From JACVRW01 sp963813495 (GTDB lineage: Bacteria > Actinomycetota > Thermoleophilia > Solirubrobacterales > Thermoleophilaceae), in assembly GCA_963813495.1 (NCBI GenBank), contig CAWEZC010000010.1:1-64000 (forward strand): a DNA stretch of 64,000 nucleotides, written 5' to 3'. This document shows, piece by piece, positions 49,674-57,811 of the stretch. Every line of letters starts with the position of its first letter. The stretch's first letter is position 1. The notes under the pieces were generated by a model. It had not been told where the DNA came from and ran no database searches. It was given only the letters and a program-made list of their open reading frames with translations. The translations under genes were made by a program, and so were the position numbers.

Positions 49674-50819
49674 CTAGGCCGCGCGCAGGCCCTCGGCGAA
49701 GGCCTGAGTGTGGCTGCGCTCGGCGAAATCCTCGAACGATTGGCTCCAGGTGACCCCGGGCCAGCGGTACTCGGCTCGGCCCTCGGCGGGGAAGTAGGCG
49801 GCCGTGTAGATCGTGCCCATGCCGCTGGAGAAGGCCGTGCTGTAGAGGGGCGGCTCCAGGAAGGCCTGGATGAGACGCTCCTGCGTGGTGCCCGGCGCCT
49901 GCAGCAGCTCGAGCACGTACTCCTCGCGCTCGTAGCTGCCCACCGCGTGGGCGTACTCGGGCCAGTCACCCTCCCGCTGGTGGTTGGTGGCGGCGGGGAC
50001 GTCGCGGAACTCGGGTTCGCGATCGGGACCCACGAGCGCCGTGACGAAGCGCCCGGAGCGATCGAGCAGCGTCACGTTCTGGGGCGCGTGGACAGGGATG
50101 CGGGCGAGAGCCTCGCGGGCCTCGTCGACCGTTTCACAGACCTCCAGCAGGTAGCGGATGACGACGGGGATCGCGAAACCGTCGCCCACCGCGCGCCGGC
50201 CGCCGAACGTGAGCGATACGGCCAGGCCGGCGTCGTTGATCCCGTCGAGCAGGCCCCACAGGCAGTCGCTCATCCCGATCACCCGCCGCCCGGTCCACTG
50301 AGTGGAGAGGACGATGCCCTCGGCGCGCGAGGCCGGGTAGTCGTAGTTGCGCACGAGCACCGGATCGCCGCGCGTCCAGGCTCCCTGGGAGCAGCCGACG
50401 ACGAAGCCGGGCGGCCGGTAGAGCGAGAGAAAGCGGGCGGCCAGCTCGTCGCCGCCGGCGAGCTCGACGAGGCGCTCGTACGTGGGGACCAGCTCGGGCA
50501 TGTGCTCTCTCAGCTTTCGCCGGCAGCGCGCCAGGCCGGGGCGGGCGGCCTCGCCCTCCTTGAGGTACCAGGCACGGTAGGCCGGCCACATCGCGTCAAA
50601 GGAGGACTTCCAGCGCGCGCCCGGAGCGGGCTCCTCGATGGCCTCGAAGAGGAGCGAGTCGCCGCCCGCGGGAGTGGCCGCGCTGTCGGCGCGGTGGTGG
50701 GGGAGCAGGCCGGGCTCGCGCTCCAGCTCGTCCCAGACCGGCTTCCAGTAGCGGTCGATCGCCTCGATCGCCACCTTGGGCAAGCCGAGCGTCTTCACCC
50801 AGTCGGGAAGAGAGGTCAC
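49674..50819 (-). CDS. C45-family acyltransferase/peptidase (AAT-like)
   Basis: I start at the GTG at 50819 (VTSLPDWVKTLG), 11 bases after the M20 stop; a GTG at 50852 would overlap it by 22. The product is about 381 residues with the C45 (acyl-CoA:6-aminopenicillanate acyltransferase-like) core: YRPPGFVVGCSQGAWTRGDPV with the candidate N-terminal-nucleophile Cys after self-cleavage, VRNYDYP, WGLLDGINDAGLAVSLTFGG and AATNHQREGDWPE. Members cleave or transfer amide-linked acyl groups. In an amine-catabolism operon it could remove an acyl or aminoacyl group from an amine or GABA. That is inference. Confidence 0.8.
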   Translation of the reverse strand: MTSLPDWVKTLGLPKVAIEAIDRYWKPVWDELEREPGLLPHHRADSAATPAGGDSLLFEAIEEPAPGARWKSSFDAMWPAYRAWYLKEGEAARPGLARCRRKLREHMPELVPTYERLVELAGGDELAARFLSLYRPPGFVVGCSQGAWTRGDPVLVRNYDYPASRAEGIVLSTQWTGRRVIGMSDCLWGLLDGINDAGLAVSLTFGGRRAVGDGFAIPVVIRYLLEVCETVDEAREALARIPVHAPQNVTLLDRSGRFVTALVGPDREPEFRDVPAATNHQREGDWPEYAHAVGSYEREEYVLELLQAPGTTQERLIQAFLEPPLYSTAFSSGMGTIYTAAYFPAEGRAEYRWPGVTWSQSFEDFAERSHTQAFAEGLRAA

Positions 50820-50830
50820 GCCCGCCAACG

Positions 50831-52102
50831 CTAGCGGGGGCTCAGGCCGCACCAGTCGCGGATGAACAGGCCCAGCACCTGTGCGGTCTCCACCACTGAC
50901 GGCAGGAAGACGCGCTCGTCGACGCCGTGGATCGCCTCGGCGTGGGGCCCGTAGCAGAGCGCGGGCGTGTTCCCGTAAAGCTGGAAGTTGCGCGCATCGG
51001 TGGTGGCGGTGGAGGCGAACACCGGCGCGCCGGCCCCGGTGACCCGCTCGGCGGCCCGGCCGAGCGCGGTGGCCACGGGCGCCTCGGGCTCGAGCGTGTA
51101 GCCCTCGCAGGCGAAGCCGTCGTAGAGCACCTCGACCTCGAAGCCGGCGAGCAGCGGGTCGTCGGACGCGGCAGTCGCGACGGCCTCCTCGACACGGCTC
51201 TTGAGGGATTCCACTTGTGTGCCGGGATAGAGCGCCAGCCTGAAGCGGGTGATGCTCTCGCCGGCCACGGTGGAGGGCCAGTCACCGCCGCGGATCACGC
51301 CCACGTTGAGGTTGATCGGGTGGGGATAGACGTCGTAGGGGGCCGGCGGGTCGACGTTCAGCTCCGCCTCCAGCGCACGTAGCGCGGCGATGATCGGAAA
51401 GGCGGCCTCGATCGCGTTCTGCCCCTCGGGCGCGTCGCCGGCGTGGGCTGGGCGCCCGGCCAGCCGGACCCCGAACCAGAGCACGCCCACCTGTGAGTTC
51501 TGGATGCCGCCGCTGGTGGGCTCGGTCACGATCACGGCATCGGCGGTGCGCCCGGCCAGCACGCAGGTCAGGGCCCCATTGCCACTGCATTCCTCCTCCA
51601 CCACCGACTGCAGGTCCACGGGTGCCCGCGGCGCAAGGCCGAGCTGCATGAGGCCGCGCACGGCGCCGGCGATCGCCACGAGGCCGGCCTTCATGTCTCC
51701 CGCCCCGCGCCCGTAGAGCCAGTCGTCCTCGCGCCGGGCGCTGAAGGGCGGCGAGGCCCACATCGCCTCCGGCGCCGGGCTCACCACGTCGATGTGCCCG
51801 TTGAGGACGAGCGAGCGCCCATCCGCGGGCTCGGCCGCGGGCCAGGCGGCGACCACGTTGGCCTTGCCGGCCACGTCCCAGCTGAAGGGCGAGGCGCCGG
51901 GGTGCCCACGCAGCGCCTCGGGATCGAGCGGCAGGTCGAGCGCTTCCAGGCCGAGCTCCAGAAAGGCGTCGCGCATCACGGCCTGGCCGGCGGCCTCCTG
52001 CCCCAGCAGGGTCGGTGTCTCCACGAGGCGTACCAGCAGGTCCTCCATCCATGTGCGCTCGGCCGCGATCGCGCCGAGGATCGGCTCGTCAGCCGTGGTC
52101 AC
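50831..52102 (-). CDS. M20-family amidohydrolase (ArgE/DapE-like)
   Basis: The 423-residue product starts at a GTG overlapping the amine oxidase by 14 bases. It has the full M20 set: VLNGHIDVVSP, GRGAGDMKAGL (bridging Asp), VVEEECSGNG (catalytic Glu), TEPTSGGIQ and a late His in GPHAEAIHGVDERV. The dimerisation domain is present (GRPAHAGDAPEGQNA). Relatives hydrolyse N-acyl amino acids, acetylornithine or succinyl-diaminopimelate. The context of amine oxidase and agmatinase suggests an N-acyl amine or amino acid as substrate. Confidence 0.88.
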   Translation of the reverse strand: MTTADEPILGAIAAERTWMEDLLVRLVETPTLLGQEAAGQAVMRDAFLELGLEALDLPLDPEALRGHPGASPFSWDVAGKANVVAAWPAAEPADGRSLVLNGHIDVVSPAPEAMWASPPFSARREDDWLYGRGAGDMKAGLVAIAGAVRGLMQLGLAPRAPVDLQSVVEEECSGNGALTCVLAGRTADAVIVTEPTSGGIQNSQVGVLWFGVRLAGRPAHAGDAPEGQNAIEAAFPIIAALRALEAELNVDPPAPYDVYPHPINLNVGVIRGGDWPSTVAGESITRFRLALYPGTQVESLKSRVEEAVATAASDDPLLAGFEVEVLYDGFACEGYTLEPEAPVATALGRAAERVTGAGAPVFASTATTDARNFQLYGNTPALCYGPHAEAIHGVDERVFLPSVVETAQVLGLFIRDWCGLSPR

Positions 52103-54002
52103 AGGCGTCGTCCGCCGGAGGCACGTCGAGCGCGGGGTTGCGGTCGAAGAAGCCGACGGGCTTGAGCTGGAAGGAGACGGTGTCGACCGGCATCACGGGC
52201 CACTCCTCCGGGCGAGTCATGTGGTGCAGCCCGAACACGTACCAGAGCACCACGTCGGTGTTCTCGATCGGGCGGTTGGCTGCGGTCCATGCGGGCAGGC
52301 CGGCGTCCTCGACGCTCTGAACGGGGAACTCGCCACAAGGCCAGCGCTCGTCGGGCTCGTAGGGCGTGACCCAGAGGGTGTGGCCGATCGCCTGCGCGCG
52401 CCGCAGCACGGGCGAGCCCGGGTCCATCATGGCCGGGAAGCAGGCGCCGGGCACCAGCTTGTAGCCGACCGGCGTGCCGAGCCCGTTCCTGGAGCTCTCG
52501 TTTACCACTTTCCAGGCGCGCTGGGTCTGCCAGTCGTAGTCCTGCCTGCCTTCCTCTTCGGTGCGCAGCGGCGTGCTGCGCTGGACGAGCGCCAGGCCGT
52601 GGGGGTTGTCCGCCGCGATTGGCAGCGCCTCCGACTCGGTCATGTGGACCGTGTTCGCCTCGCCGTCGACGTCCAGGTCGAGCCGAGCGACGATGAAGTG
52701 CTGGTGAAACGGCGCGTAGGTGCGCTTGTCGACGAGCGTGCCGTAGGGCGGCTGGTCGCCCTCGGGGAAGTGCGTCGTAACCATGATGCCGGTGGCCCGC
52801 ACCTCGCACTCGATGCTGCCGTCCTGGTAGAAGCGCCAGTAGACGAGGTACTCGTAGTTGGCCACGGTGGCGTGGAAGGAGACCACCAGCCGGCGGGCGC
52901 GCCTCACCTCGGCGCCGGCCATGGGATCGACGTGCTTCCAGAGGACGGCGTCGTCCTCCTCGTGGATGCAGATCGCGTTCTTGATGGTCCTGGGCTCGCC
53001 GGTGGCATCGTGTACGACCGCGTCGAGGTAGCTGATCTCGCCCAGGCAATCGCAGCCCAGCTCCAGCGAGGTGGTCATGAAGCCGAGGCCCCACTCGCCG
53101 ATGTCGAACGCCGTGCGCGCCTTGTGGTCGTTGGTGGGATCGCGGTAGGGCACGACCATCTCGGCGAACGACATGCGGTGCGCCACCGGACGCAAGCGCT
53201 CGCCGTCCTGGTAGCCGAGGGCGTGGATGACGAGTCCTTCGCGCGGGTTGAACCCCAGCCGCATCGACCACCGCTGCCAGCGCAGCAGCTGACCATCGAG
53301 GGTGAACGACGCACCCTCCGGCTGGACGATCTCGAGCGGCTTCACGTCGTCGCGCAGCTTCTGGCCGGGCACGAGGGCGGGCACGTACTCACCCATGGTG
53401 CGAGGCCGTTCGAGGGCGGACTGGTCATCCACCTCGAGCAGCTCCATGGTGTTCATGTCGACGACGAAGTGCAGGCCGCTGAGCGGATTGGCGTAGGGGT
53501 TGGAGATCTCGCCGTTGCGGTACCAGACGTCGGTCCAGCCGACCCTCCGGTCGCGATACTTCTCGGGCACGAGCAGCCCGCCGTAGGCCCAGGTGTCGAA
53601 GAGCACGCCGTCGAGGTCGCGGATGCCGTGGCGCTCCAGCGCCGCGAGCACCAGGGGCTCCTTGCGCAGCGCGACGTTGCACTCGTAGAACTCGGCCTCG
53701 GTGAAGTTGGCCTGCTCGCCGGGCCGGTGTTCCCAGACGAGAACGCGGTCCTCGCCGAGCGAGACGATCGCCTTGTAGGTCTGGCCGTCCCCGCGGCTCC
53801 AGCAGGAGACGATTGCCTCGCGGGCGCCGGCGTCTCCGGCCGAGAGGCCGGCCAGAGCCTGCTTGGACGGCTCGTTGAGCTCGATCGTCCCGAAGCGCCA
53901 GCCCGGCCCCACGCCCTTGTCCCTGCGCACGATCGAGACGGCCTGGCGGATCTCTTCGGCGGAGAGCGGGTCGAGCGCATGCCGGGTGATCACGGCGTGC
54001 AT
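52089..54002 (-). CDS. Copper-containing primary amine oxidase
   Basis: From the ATG at 54002 (the frame also allows a TTG at 54029) the product is 637 residues, the usual length. The topaquinone precursor is Tyr383 in the NYEY motif (VANYEYLVYW), the catalytic base is Asp300 in FDIGEWGLG, and the copper ligands are the HxH of FHQHFIVARLD and a late His in GLHHMTRPEEWPVMP. SLELGCDCLGEISYLD is characteristic. It oxidises a primary amine to aldehyde with oxygen. With agmatinase and an aminobutyraldehyde dehydrogenase nearby, putrescine is the likely substrate. No signal peptide is visible. Confidence 0.92.
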   Translation of the reverse strand: MHAVITRHALDPLSAEEIRQAVSIVRRDKGVGPGWRFGTIELNEPSKQALAGLSAGDAGAREAIVSCWSRGDGQTYKAIVSLGEDRVLVWEHRPGEQANFTEAEFYECNVALRKEPLVLAALERHGIRDLDGVLFDTWAYGGLLVPEKYRDRRVGWTDVWYRNGEISNPYANPLSGLHFVVDMNTMELLEVDDQSALERPRTMGEYVPALVPGQKLRDDVKPLEIVQPEGASFTLDGQLLRWQRWSMRLGFNPREGLVIHALGYQDGERLRPVAHRMSFAEMVVPYRDPTNDHKARTAFDIGEWGLGFMTTSLELGCDCLGEISYLDAVVHDATGEPRTIKNAICIHEEDDAVLWKHVDPMAGAEVRRARRLVVSFHATVANYEYLVYWRFYQDGSIECEVRATGIMVTTHFPEGDQPPYGTLVDKRTYAPFHQHFIVARLDLDVDGEANTVHMTESEALPIAADNPHGLALVQRSTPLRTEEEGRQDYDWQTQRAWKVVNESSRNGLGTPVGYKLVPGACFPAMMDPGSPVLRRAQAIGHTLWVTPYEPDERWPCGEFPVQSVEDAGLPAWTAANRPIENTDVVLWYVFGLHHMTRPEEWPVMPVDTVSFQLKPVGFFDRNPALDVPPADDACDHG

Positions 54003-54068
54003 CCTCTGTGATCGCGACTGCGAGGACAAGCTCGGCGGGCATAGAATCGGGACCCGCCAAGGAGGCTC
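54003..54068. promoter_or_regulatory. Divergent promoter region between amine oxidase and ATP-grasp gene
   Basis: Only 66 bases separate the two start codons, so both operons are probably controlled here together. AAGGAGG at 54059-54065 serves the plus gene. For the minus gene GAGG touches the ATG. I see no clear -10 elements in this GC-rich stretch, and no regulator gene is adjacent. Confidence 0.5.
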
Positions 54069-55535
54069 ATGGCCGATACCACGCCGACACTGCGGGGCAT
54101 CTCCGAGATCCGGGGCTTCTTCCGCACCAATCAGACGCCGATCTACTTCGTCTCACCGACGGCGTTCAACCTCCTCGGGATCGACCGCTGGGTGCGGGAC
54201 TTCTTCTACGTCAACTACTTCGACTCGTTCGAGGGCAGCCATCCGCGCGTGTTCGTGCCGCGTGAGCGTCCCTACCGGGAGTTCGAGTCGATCGAGGAGG
54301 TCTGCAGCTATCTGCTCGAGCACCGGGAGGTGCTCGAGCTGATCCGCAGGCGCGGCGGCGCCGGCAAGGCGCTGTTCGTGTTCTTCAACGACGAGACCGA
54401 GGCCTGTGCCGCCGACGCCGGGCTCGAGGTGGCCCTCCCTCCGGCGGAGCTGCGTCACCGCCTCGACTCCAAGATCGTCACCACACGTATCGGGGAAGAG
54501 GCGGGCGTGCCGAGCGTTCCGAACGTCCTCGGGCGGGCCACCAGCTACGCCGAGCTCATCGAGCTCGCCCGCGCTGCGGAGCTCGGCGACGACCTCGTGG
54601 TCCAGACGCCCTACGGCGATTCGGGCAAGACGACCTTCTTCGTGTCCGCGGAGTCCGACTGGAACGAGAACGCCGAGGACATGGCGGGGCAGGAGCTGAA
54701 GGTGATGCGCCGCATCAACCCGCGGGCCGTGGCCGTGGAGGCGTGCATCACGCGCCACGGCACCGTCGTCGGGCCACTGATGACCGATCTCACCGGCCAT
54801 CCGGAGCTGACCCCGTACCGCGGGGGCTGGTGTGGCAACGACATCTTCCCGGACGCTCTCTCGCCGCAGCATCGTGAGCGGGCGCGCGAGCTCACGCGCC
54901 GGCTCGGCGACCGGCTCGCGCAGGAGGGCTACCGGGGGCTGCTCGAGGTCGACTACCTGGTCGACACGGACAGCGACGAGCTCTACCTCGGCGAGCTCAA
55001 CCCGCGCCTCAGTGGGATCAGCTCGATGACGAACGTCAGCGCGGGGGCCTACGCCGACGTGCCGCTGTTCCTGTTCCACCTGCTCGAGTACATGGACGTC
55101 GATTACGAGATCGACGTCGATGACATCAACCGGCGCTGGTCCAGCCACGACGCCACGGACGTCTGGAGCCAGCTCGTCCTCAAGGAGCCCGACGATCGCG
55201 TGGAGCTGCTCACCGGCACGCCGAGGACGGGCATCTGGCGGCGAGAGGGCGAGACCGGGATCAGGTTCAGCCGCTGGGGCAACGACTGGCACAGCCTCCA
55301 GGACGAGACCGAGGGCTTCTACCTGCGCGTGCTCGGGCCCGGCGACTACCGCTACAAGGGAGCCGACCTCGGCATCCTGGTTACCCGCGGGCGCCTGCAG
55401 ACCGAGGACAACGAGCTGACCGAGCGCTGCCGCGGCTGGATCGCCGGCATCCGCTCCCAGTTCGCCGGGACCCTGGTCGGGGACAACGCCGACCCGCCCC
55501 CCAAGCACGACGCGCTCGCGTTCAAGTTCTCCTGA
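54069..55535 (+). CDS. ATP-grasp ligase (biotin-carboxylase-like annotation), unknown substrate
   Basis: The 488-residue product follows AAGGAGG. It has an N-terminal pre-ATP-grasp domain (IRGFFRTNQTPIYFVSPTAF), then the ATP-grasp fold: RLDSKIVTTRIGEEAGVPS, DLVVQTPYGDSGKTTFFV, RRINPRAVAVEACITRHG, and metal-binding DELYLGELNPRLSGISSMT. A C-terminal beta domain (about 380-488) is not the biotin carboxylase type, so the common biotin-carboxylase label is doubtful. ATP-grasp enzymes join a carboxylate to an amine or thiol. One base before agmatinase and divergent from amine oxidase, it could conjugate agmatine or putrescine; that is inference. Confidence 0.8.
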   Translation: MADTTPTLRGISEIRGFFRTNQTPIYFVSPTAFNLLGIDRWVRDFFYVNYFDSFEGSHPRVFVPRERPYREFESIEEVCSYLLEHREVLELIRRRGGAGKALFVFFNDETEACAADAGLEVALPPAELRHRLDSKIVTTRIGEEAGVPSVPNVLGRATSYAELIELARAAELGDDLVVQTPYGDSGKTTFFVSAESDWNENAEDMAGQELKVMRRINPRAVAVEACITRHGTVVGPLMTDLTGHPELTPYRGGWCGNDIFPDALSPQHRERARELTRRLGDRLAQEGYRGLLEVDYLVDTDSDELYLGELNPRLSGISSMTNVSAGAYADVPLFLFHLLEYMDVDYEIDVDDINRRWSSHDATDVWSQLVLKEPDDRVELLTGTPRTGIWRREGETGIRFSRWGNDWHSLQDETEGFYLRVLGPGDYRYKGADLGILVTRGRLQTEDNELTERCRGWIAGIRSQFAGTLVGDNADPPPKHDALAFKFS

Positions 55536-55536
55536 C

Positions 55537-56522
55537 ATGATCGACCCGCTCAAGCGCTGGGCGGCGATCGGTGAGAAGCCCGACTACGCCGGCCTGCTCA
55601 CGTTCGCCGGAGGCTTGTACACCGAGGATCCCGCCGAGCTGGAGGGGTCGACGTGGCGATCGTGGGAGCCCCGATGGACGACCTCGTCTCCGACCGCCCC
55701 GGGGCGAGCCTGGCGCCGCGGGCGATCCGATCCGCCAGCAGCCCTCCCGGGGCCCATCTGGAGGCGGGGCTGAACGCGTTCGCGGAGCTGAGGGTGGTGG
55801 ACTTCGGCGACGCCGCGGTGGTGCCCGGCGCCCCGCGGCGCTCGCACGCGGCCATCGAGGCGGTCGTGGGTGAGGTGCTGGGCGCGGGCGCCATGCCGCT
55901 CGTGATCGGCGGAGACCACTCGATCTCGGAACCCAGCGTGCGCGCCTGCGCGGCCGCGCGCGGACCGCTGGGCATGGTGCATTTCGACACCCACACCGAC
56001 ACCGCAGAGGAGGTCTTCGGCGCGCGCCTCTCGCACGGCACGTTCATGCGCAGCCTCCTGGATGACGGTCACGTGGACGCACCCCGCTACGCACAGATCG
56101 GCCTGCGCGGCTACTGGCCCGGCGAGAGCGAGTTCGCCTGGCAGGCCGAGCGCGAGATCACCAGCCTGTTCATGCACGACATCCGCGATCTCGGGATCAA
56201 GCAGGTGGTGGCGCGAGCGCTCGAGGTGGTGGGCGGCGCGCCCGCCTACCTCACCGTGGACATCGATGTGCTCGACCCGGCCTTCGTGCCCGGCACGGGC
56301 ACCCCCGAGCCCGGCGGCCTGACGTCGGCCGAGCTTCTGTGGGCCGTGCGCGAGGTGGCGCAGCGGCTCGAGCTGGTGGGAGCCGACCTCGTGAAGGTGA
56401 TCCCCACCAACGTCGGCACGGCCGACTCGTCGGCCTTGGTCGCGGACCGGATCGTGCGCGAGATCCTCACCGGGATCGCGCTGCGGCGGAGGGCTGCACG
56501 GGCCGGTCCGTCGAAGGTCTGA
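55537..56522 (+). CDS. Agmatinase / arginase-family ureohydrolase, frameshifted near the start
   Basis: The ATG at 55537, one base after the ATP-grasp stop, gives IDPLKRWAAIGEKPDYAGLL and YTEDPAELEG, the normal N-terminus of actinobacterial agmatinases. At 55647 the frame breaks: GAG-GGG should be followed by GTC-GAC-GTG, so one G appears to be missing. The remaining about 290 residues, from VAIVGAPMDDLVSDRPG, are in the next frame. The manganese ligands are intact: GGDHSIS, FDTHTDT and DIDVLDP. The product would hydrolyse agmatine (or guanidinobutyrate) to an amine and urea. If the break is real, a start at 55653 gives 289 residues without the N-terminal helix. Confidence 0.85.
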
Positions 56523-56525
56523 GCC

Positions 56526-57167
56526 TCAGCGGTAGGTCACCAGCGACGCGTCGGGTCCGTCCAGGTAGGCGTGCTCGTTGAAGGAGACGAGCGTCGTGCC
56601 CGCGCGGCCCGTGACCACCTTCGTCACGCCGGCGTTGACCGTCACGCGATTGAAGGTGACGAAGGCCTCGGGCTGGAGGCTCAGCAGCTCCACGCAGATC
56701 GCCGCCACGGGCCCGCCCGAGGTGGATACAACGGCGGTCTCGCCGGACGACAGTGATGCGGCCAGCTCCCGCAGTGCTGCGCCGACCCGGTCGCGAAAGG
56801 CGACCCATGACCGCTCACCCGACTCGGCTATCCACGCCAGCAGGGCACCGTCGAGCGTGCTCTGGAACTCACGCGAGCTGGCGGAGACGAAGCCCGCGCC
56901 GGCGTGCCGGGCCACGATCTCGTCGCTCTCGTACTCGTTCCAGCGGGGGTCGATCTCGACCTCCCGTCCGGACAGGGTGGCGATCGGCGCCGCGGTGTCG
57001 CGCTGGCGCGCGAGCGAGCCGCTCACCACGCGGTCGACCTGCACGCAGCGCCCATCGAGGTCGGCGGCCAGCGCCTTGGCCTGCTCTGTGCCGCGCTTCG
57101 AGAGCACGTCGTAGTCCTCGCTCCCGAAGGAGCCCTGGGCGTGGCGGACGAGAAGCAGCGTCGGCAC
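56526..57167 (-). CDS. Histidine phosphatase (phosphoglycerate-mutase-like)
   Basis: The 213-residue product starts MPTLLLVRHAQGSFG, with the catalytic RHA motif (His9), then LSKRGTEQAKALA, the second active-site Arg region in SGSLARQRDTAAP, the acid in RWNEYESDE, and the second His replaced around STSGGPVAAI (most family members have a GH here). The missing second histidine could reduce activity or mark a non-phosphatase subgroup. It converges on the agmatinase gene with three bases between stops. Confidence 0.82.
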   Translation of the reverse strand: MPTLLLVRHAQGSFGSEDYDVLSKRGTEQAKALAADLDGRCVQVDRVVSGSLARQRDTAAPIATLSGREVEIDPRWNEYESDEIVARHAGAGFVSASSREFQSTLDGALLAWIAESGERSWVAFRDRVGAALRELAASLSSGETAVVSTSGGPVAAICVELLSLQPEAFVTFNRVTVNAGVTKVVTGRAGTTLVSFNEHAYLDGPDASLVTYR

Positions 57168-57235
57168 CGCGCGGAGGTTAGTCGCGCGCTGCGAGCTGCA
57201 AGCGACCGGCTCGAGCCGGGATCAAGCGGCAAGCG

Positions 57236-57252
57236 GCGGCGCGAGACGCCGC
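57236..57252. terminator. Short GC hairpin after the conserved small protein gene
   Basis: gcggcg-cgaga-cgccgc is a perfect 6-base-pair stem with a 5-base loop, seven bases beyond the stop of the minus-strand gene at 57259. No T-run follows on the minus strand. It may be a weak terminator or attenuation hairpin. Confidence 0.3.
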
Positions 57253-57258
57253 ACGACC

Positions 57259-57618
57259 CTAGGCGCTCTTCTTGTCCAGCAGCTGGAGCAGTTCGTGCGC
57301 CGCGAGCTCAATCGCCTTGTGGCGCCATTCGGCGGCGCGGTAGTGGCAAGCGATCAGGCCCGTCCGGTGGATCCGGCGGAAGTCGCCGTAGACGAACGCG
57401 TAGCGGGCCTTGGTCTCGTCGGTGGCTCCCTCGGTGAGCCCGAGGTGCCATTCGGCGTAGTCGTCCCAGGAGTGGGTGGCCAGGAACTTGTTCTCGTCGT
57501 CGGCGCCGGGCTGGACGTCTCCCCAGTCGCTGTCGAGGACGTATTGGCGCGCATCGATGAGCTTCCGGGCGCGGGCCACGGCGGCTTGGTTGACCGCATA
57601 GGAGGCCATGGCGGGCAT
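57259..57618 (-). CDS. Conserved small actinobacterial protein, unknown function
   Basis: The 119-residue product starts at an ATG with GAGG four bases upstream (an ATG at 57609 is also in frame). It has a dense conserved-looking centre: LIDARQYVLDSDWGDVQPGA, FLATHSWDDYAEWHLGLTEG, YAFVYGDFRRIHRTGLIAC and RAAEWRHKAIELAAHELLQ. I have seen this protein as a widespread hypothetical in actinobacteria; no function is known to me. It is helical, cytoplasmic and without catalytic hallmarks. Confidence 0.75.
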   Translation of the reverse strand: MPAMASYAVNQAAVARARKLIDARQYVLDSDWGDVQPGADDENKFLATHSWDDYAEWHLGLTEGATDETKARYAFVYGDFRRIHRTGLIACHYRAAEWRHKAIELAAHELLQLLDKKSA

Positions 57619-57694
57619 TCTGCCTCAGTGGGCCGGGAATACGGGGGCTGCCTCGGCGGTCATGCGAAGCGACCCCGAGATGTGGAGGACGACC

Positions 57695-57811
57695 ATGGAC
57701 AAGACGCACTCAGACAGCTGGCTACGGCGACTGTGGACGGCCGCACGCGCCGCCCACGCTCGGGACTCACAGGAGTGGACCGAGCGCATCGAGCGCCCCT
57801 CGGCGCGCTAG
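57695..57811 (+). CDS. Possible 38-residue small protein
   Basis: An ATG at 57695 has GGAGG six or so bases upstream and opens a short frame MDKTHSDSWLRRLW ending SAR, with third-position GC near 85%. The peptide is Trp/Arg-rich and helical in part. Its end overlaps the 3' end of the flavoprotein gene by four bases. The region upstream in this frame overlaps the small conserved protein start. It may be a real small gene or a coincidental one. Confidence 0.35.
   Translation: MDKTHSDSWLRRLWTAARAAHARDSQEWTERIERPSAR

Noticed and set aside
54153..55553. 466-codon frame opposite the ATP-grasp gene
   Set aside because: Lies over an ATP-grasp gene with intact motifs and Shine-Dalgarno; composition is shadow-like.
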